Positions 1-8,136 of a DNA stretch of 64,000 bases are shown in pieces; the first letter of the stretch is position 1; each line of letters starts with the position of its first letter. Origin of the DNA: Sphingobacteriales bacterium 44-15 (GTDB lineage Bacteria; Bacteroidota; Bacteroidia; Chitinophagales; Chitinophagaceae); contig MKWG01000007.1 in assembly GCA_001899685.1 (NCBI GenBank), forward strand, positions 62,001-126,000, written 5' to 3'. The notes under the pieces were generated by a model. The model was given only the letters and a program-made list of their open reading frames with translations. It searched no databases and was not told the origin of the DNA. The translations under genes and the position numbers were made by a program.

Positions 1-152
1 GTCAGAAGAATGATGGCAGTAAGCTTCATAATAAACAGCATTTTTTTAAACCGGCTATTTCGCCACCAGCGAAAAGAGCACAGTTTTTTGGTTTTGGTTA
101 TTGTTCCGGGATTGGCAATAAAAACCCGGACAAAGTGCGCATTAATTTGCAT
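1..152 (-). CDS. SusC/FecA-type TonB-dependent receptor, N-terminal fragment
   Basis: Only the first 50 codons are in the window; the gene continues past the left edge. Translation from the ATG at 152 gives a start MQINAHFVRVF, a basic stretch with TKTKK, then an internal hydrophobic segment after FKKMLFIMKLTAIILL. This long, basic N-terminal extension before the signal peptide is typical of SusC-like receptors of Chitinophagaceae that sit downstream of fecR and often carry an STN signalling domain. The position directly after the sigma and FecR genes on the same strand supports it. The receptor would import a ligand across the outer membrane and signal its presence to FecR. Identity as a receptor is inferred from the N-terminus and context; the barrel itself is not visible. 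Confidence 0.72.
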   Translation of the reverse strand, partial: MQINAHFVRVFIANPGTITKTKKLCSFRWWRNSRFKKMLFIMKLTAIILL

Positions 153-225
153 AACTTTGGTTTGTTTTGGGTGAATGAATAAATAGTCTTTCCTGACTTT
201 GTTATTGAAGTTGACCCAAATACTC

Positions 226-254
226 AGCCAGGAGTGTTGCAACCACTGCTGGCT
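226..254. other. Hairpin between fecR and the receptor gene
   Basis: Two 11-base arms (226-236 and 244-254) pair at 10 of 11 positions around a 7-base loop. On the plus strand the hairpin is followed by TTTTTT, so as an intrinsic terminator it would face the opposite direction to the flanking minus-strand genes. Read in the fecR direction it has no T-tract and could instead be a processing or attenuation structure separating fecR from the receptor. Confidence 0.4.
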
Positions 255-276
255 TTTTTATTGTCAACTAAACAGT

Positions 277-1485
277 TTATAGCTTACCTGCTTCAGCAGG
301 CCGTATTTCAACGACTTTATTGTTAATACTTACATCTATCTCACTATATTCCAGGATCTTCAAAAATTCAGAAAGCTTAACATTCTTGGAAATGCCTCCG
401 CTTAAGGTATCAGCAGGTATCTTGCCGGGGTAGTTGATTTCTATATCATACCATCTGGCAGCCTGCCGCATGATAGTTTGTATGCCCGCTTTCTTGAAAA
501 GGAACCTCCCGTTTTTCCAGGCCATTACTGATTCTATATCCGCATTTTTTTCCACACTGATATATTTACTTATCTGTGCCTGTTGCCCGGGTTGAATAAG
601 CACAGGCTGTAACCCGGCTTTGGTGACACGAACTGCACCCTCAAGCAAGGTAACTGCAGTTCCCGGCTCCTCATCATAAGCATTGACATTGAAGTGAGTT
701 CCCAGTACCTGCACTTCTTCCTCCTCACCATTTTCATGTTTTATGCGAACTGTAAAAGGGACCTTTTCTCCGGTCTTGCTTATCTTTTCAGCAACTTCAA
801 AATAAGCTTCCCCCGACATTTCTATTGTTCTTGTAGCAGATTCAAAAAACGTAACCGGGTAATGAACAGAGGATGCCGCATTCAGCCAGACCCTGGTACC
901 GTCTGATAAAACCACTGCATATTCACGCCCATTCGGAGTCGTTATTGTATTATATGTCTGTATGCCGCCGGCATTTGCAGCTTCGCTGTACCTCAGCATT
1001 CCGTTGTTATTCAATATACTGGTAGCGCCTTGAGTTGCAAGTTTACCATTTCGTGTGCTGTCAAGAGAAATTTTTGATCCATTGTCAAGAGTAAGGATCG
1101 CACCCGTCCTTCCCGGCAAGACATCGTGAACGGTTAATAGGGTTTCTCTGCCTGAGGTCTGTGCAATAGGAGGCTGCTTTTCACCCCTAAAAAATAAAAC
1201 ATATGCAACTACTGATGCAATGGCAAACACAACCACTGCGGCGGCTATCTGCCAGCGCATCCATATTTTCCTGGTAGAGCTTGTCAGAGACCGCTCCCGG
1301 GCTACTTCAGACATAATACGACTGTGTAGTATGCTTTTAAACGCTTTTTTGTCTTCCTCGCTCCATTCCCAATCGCTACTATTTTCGAGAGAAGCATACC
1401 ATTCTTCAATAGTCTGTCTTTCTTCTTCAGAACATTCTCCCAGCCTGTAGCGTATAAGTAATTCTTTTGCTTCTTCGTTGGTCAT
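277..1485 (-). CDS. FecR-family anti-sigma factor
   Basis: This 402-residue protein has the three-part FecR layout of Bacteroidota. A cytoplasmic N-terminal region (about 1-75) would bind the sigma factor, one transmembrane helix lies at about 79-99 (AAAVVVFAIASVVAYVLFF), and a periplasmic FecR domain (about 175-290) is followed by a C-terminal DUF4974-like domain (about 325-395, including FLFKKAGIQTIMRQAARWYDI). It holds the ECF sigma factor encoded just upstream and releases it when the cognate TonB-dependent receptor signals through its STN domain. The order sigma, fecR, receptor on one strand, with 116 bp between sigma and fecR, is the standard arrangement. Which receptor it serves is inferred from position. 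Confidence 0.93.
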   Translation of the reverse strand: MTNEEAKELLIRYRLGECSEEERQTIEEWYASLENSSDWEWSEEDKKAFKSILHSRIMSEVARERSLTSSTRKIWMRWQIAAAVVVFAIASVVAYVLFFRGEKQPPIAQTSGRETLLTVHDVLPGRTGAILTLDNGSKISLDSTRNGKLATQGATSILNNNGMLRYSEAANAGGIQTYNTITTPNGREYAVVLSDGTRVWLNAASSVHYPVTFFESATRTIEMSGEAYFEVAEKISKTGEKVPFTVRIKHENGEEEEVQVLGTHFNVNAYDEEPGTAVTLLEGAVRVTKAGLQPVLIQPGQQAQISKYISVEKNADIESVMAWKNGRFLFKKAGIQTIMRQAARWYDIEINYPGKIPADTLSGGISKNVKLSEFLKILEYSEIDVSINNKVVEIRPAEAGKL

Positions 1486-1601
1486 AGTATCTATTTAGTT
1501 AAACAAAAGCAACATCTTATATACTATGTTCCTGAAAAAAAGTACAGGTAGTAGAAGAAGAGAAAAATATTTGAAAAAAATTAAGGATAGCAGGTCTGAG
1601 G

Positions 1602-2186
1602 TTAATGAAACAGTATTGTTAGTCCAATAAAAAATAATATAAACAATTCATTTACAGCATTCCGTATGATTTTGATAGCGTTGCTTACCTGCTTCTTAAC
1701 GGTTGTTTCTGTAATCCCCATTTGTTTTGCAATCTCCTTGTAGCTTAAATGCTCTCTTCTACTTAGAATGAACACTTCCTGCATCTTAGGGGGCAGCTTG
1801 GAAACAGCATGGGCAATCTTTCCTTCCAATTCCTCATATTCAACATCATTCTGCCCTGCAGGTGCTGTTTCGTTAAACATTTGAGAAAGACTGGAAAGAA
1901 AATTGCGCTTAGAAGTATTTTTTTCAATATATCTGATAGACAGATTTCTGACACTTTTAAGGAGATATGCACCAAGAGCGCCTGAAATAACAATTTCACC
2001 ACGTCTCTTCCATATAGAAATAAAAACTTCCTGTACTATATCTCTCGCATCATCGGATGATTGAATAACTTTCAAAACATGCATGGTCATCTTTTCCCAA
2101 TACCTTTCATATATCTCTGTAAAAGCAGCTTCGTCACTACTTCTAAGAAGATTTAATAATTCACTTTCAGTTAGTAAATGGTACAT
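1602..2186 (-). CDS. RNA polymerase ECF sigma factor, Bacteroidota FecI-like type
   Basis: This 194-residue protein has sigma region 2 at about 22-62 (FTEIYERYW and DDARDIVQEVFISIWKRR) and sigma region 4 at about 130-176 (LPPKMQEVFILSRREHLSYKEIA followed by the recognition helix MGITETTVKKQVSNA). It should direct transcription of the downstream receptor locus once released by FecR. The last 15 residues (LFILFFIGLTILFH) are strongly hydrophobic; a similar greasy tail is seen in many FecI-like factors of this phylum. It is divergent from the AraC regulator gene, with 357 bp between them holding a perfect palindrome (2306-2328). No strong TAnnTTTG box was seen upstream. Confidence 0.95.
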   Translation of the reverse strand: MYHLLTESELLNLLRSSDEAAFTEIYERYWEKMTMHVLKVIQSSDDARDIVQEVFISIWKRRGEIVISGALGAYLLKSVRNLSIRYIEKNTSKRNFLSSLSQMFNETAPAGQNDVEYEELEGKIAHAVSKLPPKMQEVFILSRREHLSYKEIAKQMGITETTVKKQVSNAIKIIRNAVNELFILFFIGLTILFH

Positions 2187-2543
2187 ATTCTCAGGGAATT
2201 AAGACAAGCAAGGATAAAATTAAATAAAAATATTTCTTTTATTGAGTGAAGATTTTAAAGAATATTTTCATTCATTGATATAGTGTATTTGTTACTAAGA
2301 TGTCTAATAAGCTATCAGATAGCTTATTGTCAGTAAAATTCCGGCTTCTTCACAAACGTTTGTGTATTTTTTATAAGTATTGTACGCACCTACTACTAAA
2401 ACTCTATAGGCGGTTATCTGCCCGACTGTTAAAAATTGAAATGCATTCTTTTACCTGCACCCATCTAAAAAATCTTCGATAACTTTAGAAACTGTAAAAC
2501 ACCTGTAAGAAAATCCATAGTTTACCCATTAAAGAAGCGTATA
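2187..2543. other. Divergent intergenic region between the sigma factor and araC-type genes
   Basis: A 357-bp AT-rich stretch with no credible gene. A 60-codon plus-strand frame (2300-2482) has no recognisable content and runs through the palindrome, so I treat it as chance. Promoters of both flanking genes must lie here; on the minus strand TATCCTTG at about 2208-2215 is one mismatch from the Bacteroidota -7 consensus. The palindrome is listed separately. Confidence 0.6.
2306..2328. promoter_or_regulatory. Perfect 23-bp palindrome, candidate operator
   Basis: AATAAGCTATC at 2306-2316 is followed by a single A and then its exact reverse complement at 2318-2328. An 11-bp perfect arm with a 1-base centre is a poor RNA hairpin but an ideal site for a dimeric repressor. 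It lies 120 bp upstream of the sigma gene start and 216 bp upstream of the AraC-type gene, in their shared divergent region. The binding protein is unknown. Confidence 0.5.
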
Positions 2544-3410
2544 ATGAGGGCGGTTGAAGTAAGATTACCTAAAGAGTTCGATAAATCCTTTATAGTTTTC
2601 AGGGAAAGAGGATGCTTTTTCCCCGTGCCATGGCATTATCACCCCGAATATGAGCTGGTGCTCGTTACTAAAAGTACAGGCAGGAGAATGGTAGGCGACC
2701 ATATCGGTTATTTTAATGAAGAGGATCTTGTGCTGATGGGCCCAATGCTGCCGCATGTGTGGGTGAATGACAGTGAATATATTAACGGTAGCAACAAAGA
2801 TGCGGCTGACGCCATTGTGGTACAGTTCGTGGAAGATTTCCTGGGTGAAAAATTTTTGCAGATCCCCGAAATTGAGGGGCTTACAAAAATATTGAAGCTA
2901 TCGGCCAACGGGCTGGAAATAAAAGGCAATACCCGGAAACGCATCAATGAACTGATGAAGCAAATGCCGGATGCCAGCGGGTTACGGCGCCTTAGCTTAT
3001 TGTTTACCATATTTGACCTGTTGGCCAATACCAAGGAATACGAATTGTTGGCCAGTCCCGCATTTGTAAACAGCACTACGCTCCACGCATCGGATCGGTT
3101 CAACAATATCACCGAATATATTATGCGGAATTTTGACAACGATATCAGCCTCAATGAGGTTGCTGCTGTTGCCAACATGGCTACCACTACTTTCTGCAAT
3201 TTTTTTAAAGAGCATTACCGGGTGACCTTCATGGAATATGTAACAGAAATAAGAATAGGGCATGCATGCAAATTACTAAGCGACCCCACCAAAAACATCG
3301 TGGAGGCCGCTTATGAAAGCGGGTTTAATAATCTCGCCAATTTCAACCGGCAATTTAAAAAGCTAAAAAACATGACCCCGACGGAGTATCGGAAAATGCT
3401 GGAGATATGA
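2544..3410 (+). CDS. AraC-family transcriptional regulator
   Basis: This 288-residue protein has an N-terminal cupin-like ligand-binding domain (about 10-110, with WHYHPEYELVLV, the VGDHIGYF turn and MGPMLPHVW) and a C-terminal pair of helix-turn-helix motifs (about 190-285). The second motif has the AraC signature IVEAAYESGFNNLANFNRQFKK ending in TPTEYRKML. Such proteins usually sense a sugar or related metabolite and activate catabolic operons by binding two direct half-sites about 21 bp apart. It lies next to, and convergent with, operon A. The promoters of operons A, B and C each contain two AGTA cores 21 bp apart just upstream of the -33 region, so this protein is the best local candidate for their activator. 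That link is inference. Confidence 0.93.
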   Translation: MRAVEVRLPKEFDKSFIVFRERGCFFPVPWHYHPEYELVLVTKSTGRRMVGDHIGYFNEEDLVLMGPMLPHVWVNDSEYINGSNKDAADAIVVQFVEDFLGEKFLQIPEIEGLTKILKLSANGLEIKGNTRKRINELMKQMPDASGLRRLSLLFTIFDLLANTKEYELLASPAFVNSTTLHASDRFNNITEYIMRNFDNDISLNEVAAVANMATTTFCNFFKEHYRVTFMEYVTEIRIGHACKLLSDPTKNIVEAAYESGFNNLANFNRQFKKLKNMTPTEYRKMLEI

Positions 3411-3420
3411 GGGAAGGTTT

Positions 3421-3528
3421 GAAGGCACAAGTTTCAGGTGAGGTAACATGCAACCTGAAACTTGTAACCTGCAGCAACTTATCACTTATCACTTACCACT
3501 TATCACTTATGACTCATCACTCCCCCTC
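3421..3528. repeat. Word-like intergenic repeat with a 13-bp hairpin
   Basis: Between convergent genes. ACAAGTTTCAGGT at 3427-3439 is exactly complementary to 3453-3465, giving a 13-bp stem with a 13-base loop. After it come repeated units of the form TCACTTATCACTTACCACT (about 3480-3520). The same words recur in many spacers of this window (near 14730, 42120, 56740 and 58840). It may serve as a transcription barrier between the two convergent genes. Confidence 0.75.
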
Positions 3529-4296
3529 TCACCCCACCGTATATCCGCCGTCAATGACTATTGCCTGGCCTGTAATTCCCGCAGCCTGTTCCCCGGCAAG
3601 AAAGAGGGTTACAGCAGCAATTTCATCTGCCTGCAACAGTCTTTTCTGGGGAACTAGCGGATAGATCACTTCTTCCAGCACTTTTTCCACCGGCACTCCA
3701 CGATTTTTTGCAAGATCTGACAGTTGGTTGCGTACCAGCGCGGTATCCACATAACCCGGGCAAACAGCGTTTGCCGTTATTCCATCAGTAGCCGTTTCCA
3801 GGGCAGTCACTTTTGTCAACCCTATCAACCCGTGCTTGGCACTATTGTATGCAGCTTTACCGGCAAAACCTATAAGCCCGTTTACAGAAGCCATATTGAT
3901 GATCCTGCCAAAACCCTGCTGCTTCATAAAAGGCAATGCATGTTTAATACCTATAAATGGCGCAGTCAGCATCACGTCGAGCATATACCTGAATTTCTCA
4001 ACAGGAAACACTTCAACGGGCGCTATATGCTGTAATCCTGCATTGTTGATCAGCACATCAATGCTGCCCAGCTTATCATATACCTCCGTAAAGATCCTTT
4101 GCATACCCTGCTCACTGGTCACATCACAGGCATAGCCGGAAACAGTATCAGCATTTAATGCACTTACCATTTCGTCAACGCTCTCCTGGTGCAGATCAAG
4201 TACGGCTACCATATAGCCGGCTGCTAAAAAGGACCGGGCAATAGCCGAGCCAATACCCCCGGCAGCGCCTGTAATAACAACAACTTTGGATCGCAT
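3529..4296 (-). CDS. SDR dehydrogenase, 3-hydroxybutyrate dehydrogenase-like
   Basis: This 255-residue classical short-chain dehydrogenase has the cofactor motif TGAAGGIG at 9-16, NNAG at 84-87 and the catalytic set S137, Y150, K154 (YNSAK). Beyond the fold it carries family-specific segments of D-3-hydroxybutyrate dehydrogenases: GLQHIAPVE after NNAG and the stretch NAVCPGYVDTALVRNQ with VYPLVPQKRLL-like C-terminal residues. That family oxidises D-3-hydroxybutyrate to acetoacetate with NAD; several relatives act on sugar acids instead. Here it is the last gene of a sugar-type catabolic operon, so a hydroxy-acid or sugar-acid substrate is as likely as hydroxybutyrate. It is 73 bp downstream of the next SDR gene. 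Confidence 0.85.
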   Translation of the reverse strand: MRSKVVVITGAAGGIGSAIARSFLAAGYMVAVLDLHQESVDEMVSALNADTVSGYACDVTSEQGMQRIFTEVYDKLGSIDVLINNAGLQHIAPVEVFPVEKFRYMLDVMLTAPFIGIKHALPFMKQQGFGRIINMASVNGLIGFAGKAAYNSAKHGLIGLTKVTALETATDGITANAVCPGYVDTALVRNQLSDLAKNRGVPVEKVLEEVIYPLVPQKRLLQADEIAAVTLFLAGEQAAGITGQAIVIDGGYTVG

Positions 4297-4304
4297 AATA
4301 AAAA

Positions 4305-4369
4305 TTTAAACGGTTTAGGTATAGGGCCTTTACACCCTACTCCTTATACCCTACTCCTTACACCCTCCC
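4305..4369. repeat. Short tandem word repeat (CCCTACTCCTTA type)
   Basis: The spacer between two SDR genes holds about three imperfect copies of a 14-bp unit, ACACCCTACTCCTT. It has no coding content and belongs to the same class of low-complexity spacers seen elsewhere in the window, though with different words. Confidence 0.6.
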
Positions 4370-5149
4370 CTACCAGCTCGTCCAGCCTCCATCCACTACA
4401 AGATTATGACCTGTAATATAACTTGAAACATCTGATAATAAGAAAGCTACCGGGCCCGCAATTTCATCAGACATACCTATTCTTCCCATCGGTGATTTTT
4501 TTGCAAGCCGTGCTATAAATCCCGGATGGTTTTGCTGAACAGTTGGGCTGGGAAACGGCCCGGGTGATATACAATTCACCCGGACATGCTGCTTTGCCCA
4601 GTGCACAGCCAGGTATTTTGTCATTTGAATAATGCCGGCCTTACCCACGCCATACTCCAGCGGGTTCTTATTCATAGGCGCTTCATACACTTCATCATCA
4701 GGCGATACCATACCATACATGCTGGAAAACAATACAATGCTTCCCCTTCCCTTTTCGATCATATTGTATGCTACCTCTCGGGCAAGCATGAACGTAGCAG
4801 TAAGCGCCGCATGGTTTACTTTGTCAAAATCTTCATCAGCAAGTTCTTCCAGTTTTTTTGCAGTAGATCCAAACGCAAGGTTGACCAAACCGTCGGGACT
4901 GCCGTGAAGAGCTAGCTGCTCTTTAACAAATCGGGCAATAAAGCCTGTATCATTAATATTAAAAGAGGCGGTTGCAACCTTATCTTCAAGCCCTGCATTT
5001 CTCACAAAATCAACAGCACGGTTTTCCATGTCTATACACAACAGCTTTGCACCGAGGTTGCTTAATAATGTAACTACTGCCTGCCCGAGGTAGCCGGCTC
5101 CCCCAACTACCCAGATCAATTTACCGTTTAATTGAAAAGCACTATTCAT
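4370..5149 (-). CDS. SDR family oxidoreductase
   Basis: This 259-residue short-chain dehydrogenase has VGGAGYLG at about 15-22 as the nucleotide-binding turn. The usual NNAG is altered to NLAFG (90-94). The catalytic residues are present as S142 or S143, Y166 and K170 (YGVGK). The insertion between Ser and Tyr (about 148-163, with DDEVYEAPMN) resembles SDRs that act on sugars or sugar acids. It sits 38 bp downstream of the zinc alcohol dehydrogenase and 73 bp upstream of the hydroxybutyrate dehydrogenase-like gene, so the three oxidoreductases are probably translated from one message. The substrate cannot be told from the sequence. Confidence 0.88.
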   Translation of the reverse strand: MNSAFQLNGKLIWVVGGAGYLGQAVVTLLSNLGAKLLCIDMENRAVDFVRNAGLEDKVATASFNINDTGFIARFVKEQLALHGSPDGLVNLAFGSTAKKLEELADEDFDKVNHAALTATFMLAREVAYNMIEKGRGSIVLFSSMYGMVSPDDEVYEAPMNKNPLEYGVGKAGIIQMTKYLAVHWAKQHVRVNCISPGPFPSPTVQQNHPGFIARLAKKSPMGRIGMSDEIAGPVAFLLSDVSSYITGHNLVVDGGWTSW

Positions 5150-5187
5150 ATCCGTTCTTTTATCAATGCAAAATAACTTTGAATGCC

Positions 5188-6318
5188 TCAGGCAAATGAT
5201 ACGATCTGCCTTAGCGCCAGCCCCTTTGCCAACCGTTCAAAACCTTCGTTTATTTCATGCAGCCTGATGGTATGAGACAAAAGCTGCTCCACAGGCAGCC
5301 TGCCTGACCGGTGCAAAGCAATAAATGCAGGGATATCTCTTGCCGGGATACAACTGCCTAAATAAGATCCCTTTAAAGTTCGTTCTTCGCCAACCAGCAA
5401 TGCAGGAGACAAAGCAAAAGAAACAGAAGGATGAGGTAGCCCGGCGCTAACGGTAATGCCTCCGCGCCTTGTGGAAGCATATGCAAACTCCAATGCTTTA
5501 ACAGCGCCGGCAAATTCCACCGCAATATCTACACCGCCGCCGGTGATATCCTTTACTTCCTGCACAGCCTCCGGCATAGCAGGATCTACCACATGATGGG
5601 CGCCCATAGCCAGCGCGGCAGTTCGTTTATCTGCATTGATATCGGCGGCTATTACCTTCGCGGCGCCACCGGCCAAAGCACCCAGCAGTGCAGCAAGTCC
5701 TACCCCACCCAGCCCTACAACGAGCACTGTTTGCCCGGCATTTAATGTGGCAGTATTGATAACAGCGCCAACCCCCGTCAGCACGGCGCAACCAAACAAT
5801 GCAGCGATATCATACGAGATATCTTCATTGATCTTTACCAGGGAATGACGTGATACTACAGCGTATTCCGAGAACGCGGATACTCCAAGATGATGCTGAA
5901 GATCGCGGAGTGAGATATTTTTCAAACGAACACCTCCGTTAAGCAATATACCTTTTGTATTGGCGGCAGCGCCCGGTTCGCAGAGTGCAGGTCGTCCTGT
6001 TATACAGGGAATACAATGCCCGCAGGCTGGCACAAATGAAAAGACAACATGATCACCGGGCTTCAGATCAGTTACGCCTGCCCCGCATTCCACCACCTCC
6101 CCTGCTGCTTCATGTCCGAGCACCATAGGTAAAGGGCGGGGGCGACTGTCATCAATCACCGATAAGTCTGAATGACATATACCTGCAGCATGTACCTTTA
6201 CCAATATCTCATCCTGCAACGGAGCGCTTAGGTATACCTCTTCAATTTGCAGCGGTTCCGATTCAGTATAAGGCCTTGTTTTTCCTGTTTCATACAAAAT
6301 CGCAGCCTTCGTTTTCAT
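5188..6318 (-). CDS. Zinc-dependent alcohol dehydrogenase
   Basis: A 376-residue medium-chain dehydrogenase with all metal ligands visible. The catalytic zinc site is C48 (GICHSD), H69 and E70 (GHEAAGEV) and C177 (LFGCAVLTG). The structural zinc site is C99, C102, C105 and C113 (CGHCIPCITGRPALC). The NAD fold has GLGGVG at about 202-207. Spacing and motifs match the class I/III alcohol and formaldehyde dehydrogenase branch. In operon A it could oxidise an alcohol or aldehyde released by the HpaI-type aldolase (for example lactaldehyde or glycolaldehyde type products), which is inference from the neighbourhood. A 111-bp spacer separates it from the SDR gene upstream. Confidence 0.93.
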   Translation of the reverse strand: MKTKAAILYETGKTRPYTESEPLQIEEVYLSAPLQDEILVKVHAAGICHSDLSVIDDSRPRPLPMVLGHEAAGEVVECGAGVTDLKPGDHVVFSFVPACGHCIPCITGRPALCEPGAAANTKGILLNGGVRLKNISLRDLQHHLGVSAFSEYAVVSRHSLVKINEDISYDIAALFGCAVLTGVGAVINTATLNAGQTVLVVGLGGVGLAALLGALAGGAAKVIAADINADKRTAALAMGAHHVVDPAMPEAVQEVKDITGGGVDIAVEFAGAVKALEFAYASTRRGGITVSAGLPHPSVSFALSPALLVGEERTLKGSYLGSCIPARDIPAFIALHRSGRLPVEQLLSHTIRLHEINEGFERLAKGLALRQIVSFA

Positions 6319-6429
6319 ATGACTTATTTGATTTTGTTAATTGAATTTCAGCGGGCTTAAAAGGCACATACATGTATAATCAATACTGCTTTCCGTATGC
6401 AATGTAACAGGCACATTCAACAATACCTT

Positions 6430-7209
6430 TTAAGCATATAAGCCGCCATCAATCAATATATTTTCGCCATTGATATATGCACCGGCGTCCGATGATAACA
6501 GGACGATCAAACCCTTGATATCGTCATTATTTGCCATCCTGCCCAGCGGAACTTTCTTACAATAATTCTCTACAAATTTTTCCGGTTGGTTGTTGAACAA
6601 TCCGCCGGGACTGATACAGTTAAAACGGATATTTTTGCCGGCATGTGTCTTAGCCATAAAACGGGTAAGCATTATCAATCCGGCATTATGAAAACAATAA
6701 TCCGGTGCAATATCTCCCATTCCGGGTATACCATCGTAGTTTGAATATACAGGAGCATACATCCCCATCATAGAGCTGATATTGATCACACTACCTCCTC
6801 CTGATTGTATAATTAAACCCGTCATCTCCCTGAGAATATCCATCATACCGGTTGCATTCACGCGCATAGATTCATCAAACTGTTCGATAGGTGCATTGTA
6901 GCCCTTCATTGGCCGTGATACGGCATTATTGATAAAAACATCCAGCTTACCAAACTGCCTTATAATATTTTCTTTCAGTCTTAATACCGAAGCTTTATCT
7001 GCCTGGTCTACCTGCATACCATGAACATCCCATCCGCCTGCACGAAAATCTGCTGATACCTTCTCAATCGCCTCTATATTACGGGAAGCGATGATCACCG
7101 TGGCGCCGGCTTCGCCTAAACCTTCGGTTATGGAACGACCGTAATTACCTGCGCCCCCCGTAACCAGCACTACTTTATTTTTTAAGCTGAATAACTGCAT
7201 TACGTTCAT
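6430..7209 (-). CDS. SDR family protein lacking the catalytic lysine
   Basis: This 259-residue protein has the SDR layout: TGGAGNYG at about 17-24, NNA at 94-96 and S145/S146 (INISSMMG). The active-site segment reads DYCFHNAG, so Y171 is kept but the lysine four residues later is asparagine (N175, codon AAT). In related Bacteroidota SDRs this segment is of the form YAxIKGG. The lysine lowers the tyrosine pKa and binds the nicotinamide ribose, so the enzyme may be slow, use another mechanism, or serve a binding role. Met4 is a possible alternative start. It lies 6 bp downstream of the Gfo/Idh gene, which implies co-translation. Confidence 0.86.
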   Translation of the reverse strand: MNVMQLFSLKNKVVLVTGGAGNYGRSITEGLGEAGATVIIASRNIEAIEKVSADFRAGGWDVHGMQVDQADKASVLRLKENIIRQFGKLDVFINNAVSRPMKGYNAPIEQFDESMRVNATGMMDILREMTGLIIQSGGGSVINISSMMGMYAPVYSNYDGIPGMGDIAPDYCFHNAGLIMLTRFMAKTHAGKNIRFNCISPGGLFNNQPEKFVENYCKKVPLGRMANNDDIKGLIVLLSSDAGAYINGENILIDGGLYA

Positions 7210-7215
7210 GGCTAA

Positions 7216-8136
7216 CTATTTTAAATAAATGATTTTGCCACCGGAAAGCCTGCTTGCTTCTGCAGCGATCACTGTATTGATTATATTTTTTGTTATGCCG
7301 AAATCCAACCGGGATTTTCCTTCTTTCACACTTCGCAAAAATTCTATAATATTATCCCGGAACATGGAATAAGAATTCTTGATCTCCGCCATCTTCCACG
7401 CCTTCTGTCCAAAGAAAGTTAATTGAAATGTGCCGGATATATCCATGAACAGGTGAATAGTTGCAGGCAGACCGTCTTCAAAAGTAATATGTACCACATC
7501 TTTACCTCTCTCTCCAATATGCTGTACCGTTGCCACTTTAGGATCATCCAGCGTAGCGAACATCGCCTCGATCATGTGCACACCATACTTCAGCCAGTCT
7601 TTTTTTCCCACTGCAGTTACAAGTTCCAGCTTACCTAATGATGTAATATCCTGCTTAACAACCCGGCATTCATTAGCATAACGCATAGAGGAACATGACA
7701 TAATAAACCTGCCGGCAGCATGCTGTTCTTCAAACCAATCCAAATCTTCCTGTTTAATAGCTAAGGGCTTATCAATAAAAACAGGTATGCCCGCTTCAAT
7801 AAATGGCTTAGCCATTTCAACATGAAATTCCGCATCGTCACGGGCAAGTATGACCGCGTCTACTTTTCCGATCATATCCTCAGCTCTTTCCGCTATATTT
7901 TCAATACCGGAAGAAGCAGCAATGCTTTTTGAAATGGATATATCCTGTGTCAGTACATGGGTAACTCTTGCTTCCGGTAATCCCAATGTATCTTTATTTG
8001 CATCCAGGTAAGCCGTTACGCCCGGATAGCCAATTGTTGTAATTTCTTCACCATCATATTCACCATTGATGATAGATGACCATGAGTAAGGATGTGCATT
8101 CCCTGCACTCATTCCGATGATACCGACACGTAACAT
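7216..8136 (-). CDS. Gfo/Idh/MocA-family oxidoreductase
   Basis: A 306-residue protein with an N-terminal Rossmann fold starting LRVGIIGMSAGNAH and the family motif FIDKPLA at about 120-126 (normally EKP; here DKP). A conserved YGVHMIE segment near 185-195 carries the usual active-site histidine. Family members oxidise or epimerise sugars and inositols with NAD(P). The glycine loop is unusual: GMSAGNAH in place of GxGxxG, with an insertion of aromatic residues after it. It is only 6 bp from the next gene downstream. The start is fixed by the first ATG at 8136, immediately after repeat-type spacer sequence. Confidence 0.87.
   Translation of the reverse strand: MLRVGIIGMSAGNAHPYSWSSIINGEYDGEEITTIGYPGVTAYLDANKDTLGLPEARVTHVLTQDISISKSIAASSGIENIAERAEDMIGKVDAVILARDDAEFHVEMAKPFIEAGIPVFIDKPLAIKQEDLDWFEEQHAAGRFIMSCSSMRYANECRVVKQDITSLGKLELVTAVGKKDWLKYGVHMIEAMFATLDDPKVATVQHIGERGKDVVHITFEDGLPATIHLFMDISGTFQLTFFGQKAWKMAEIKNSYSMFRDNIIEFLRSVKEGKSRLDFGITKNIINTVIAAEASRLSGGKIIYLK

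Noticed and set aside
2300-2482. 60-codon plus-strand frame between the sigma and AraC-type genes
   Set aside because: It starts inside the palindrome region, has no domain or family resemblance and an odd composition rich in Leu, Arg and Lys; regarded as chance.
3480-3528. Regular short repeats resembling a CRISPR array
   Set aside because: The unit is only 8-9 bp, there are no spacers of constant length and no cas genes nearby.
3407-3664. 85-codon plus-strand frame after the AraC-type gene
   Set aside because: It translates the word-like repeat (many Thr-Tyr-His-Leu) and then runs antisense into the hydroxybutyrate dehydrogenase-like gene.
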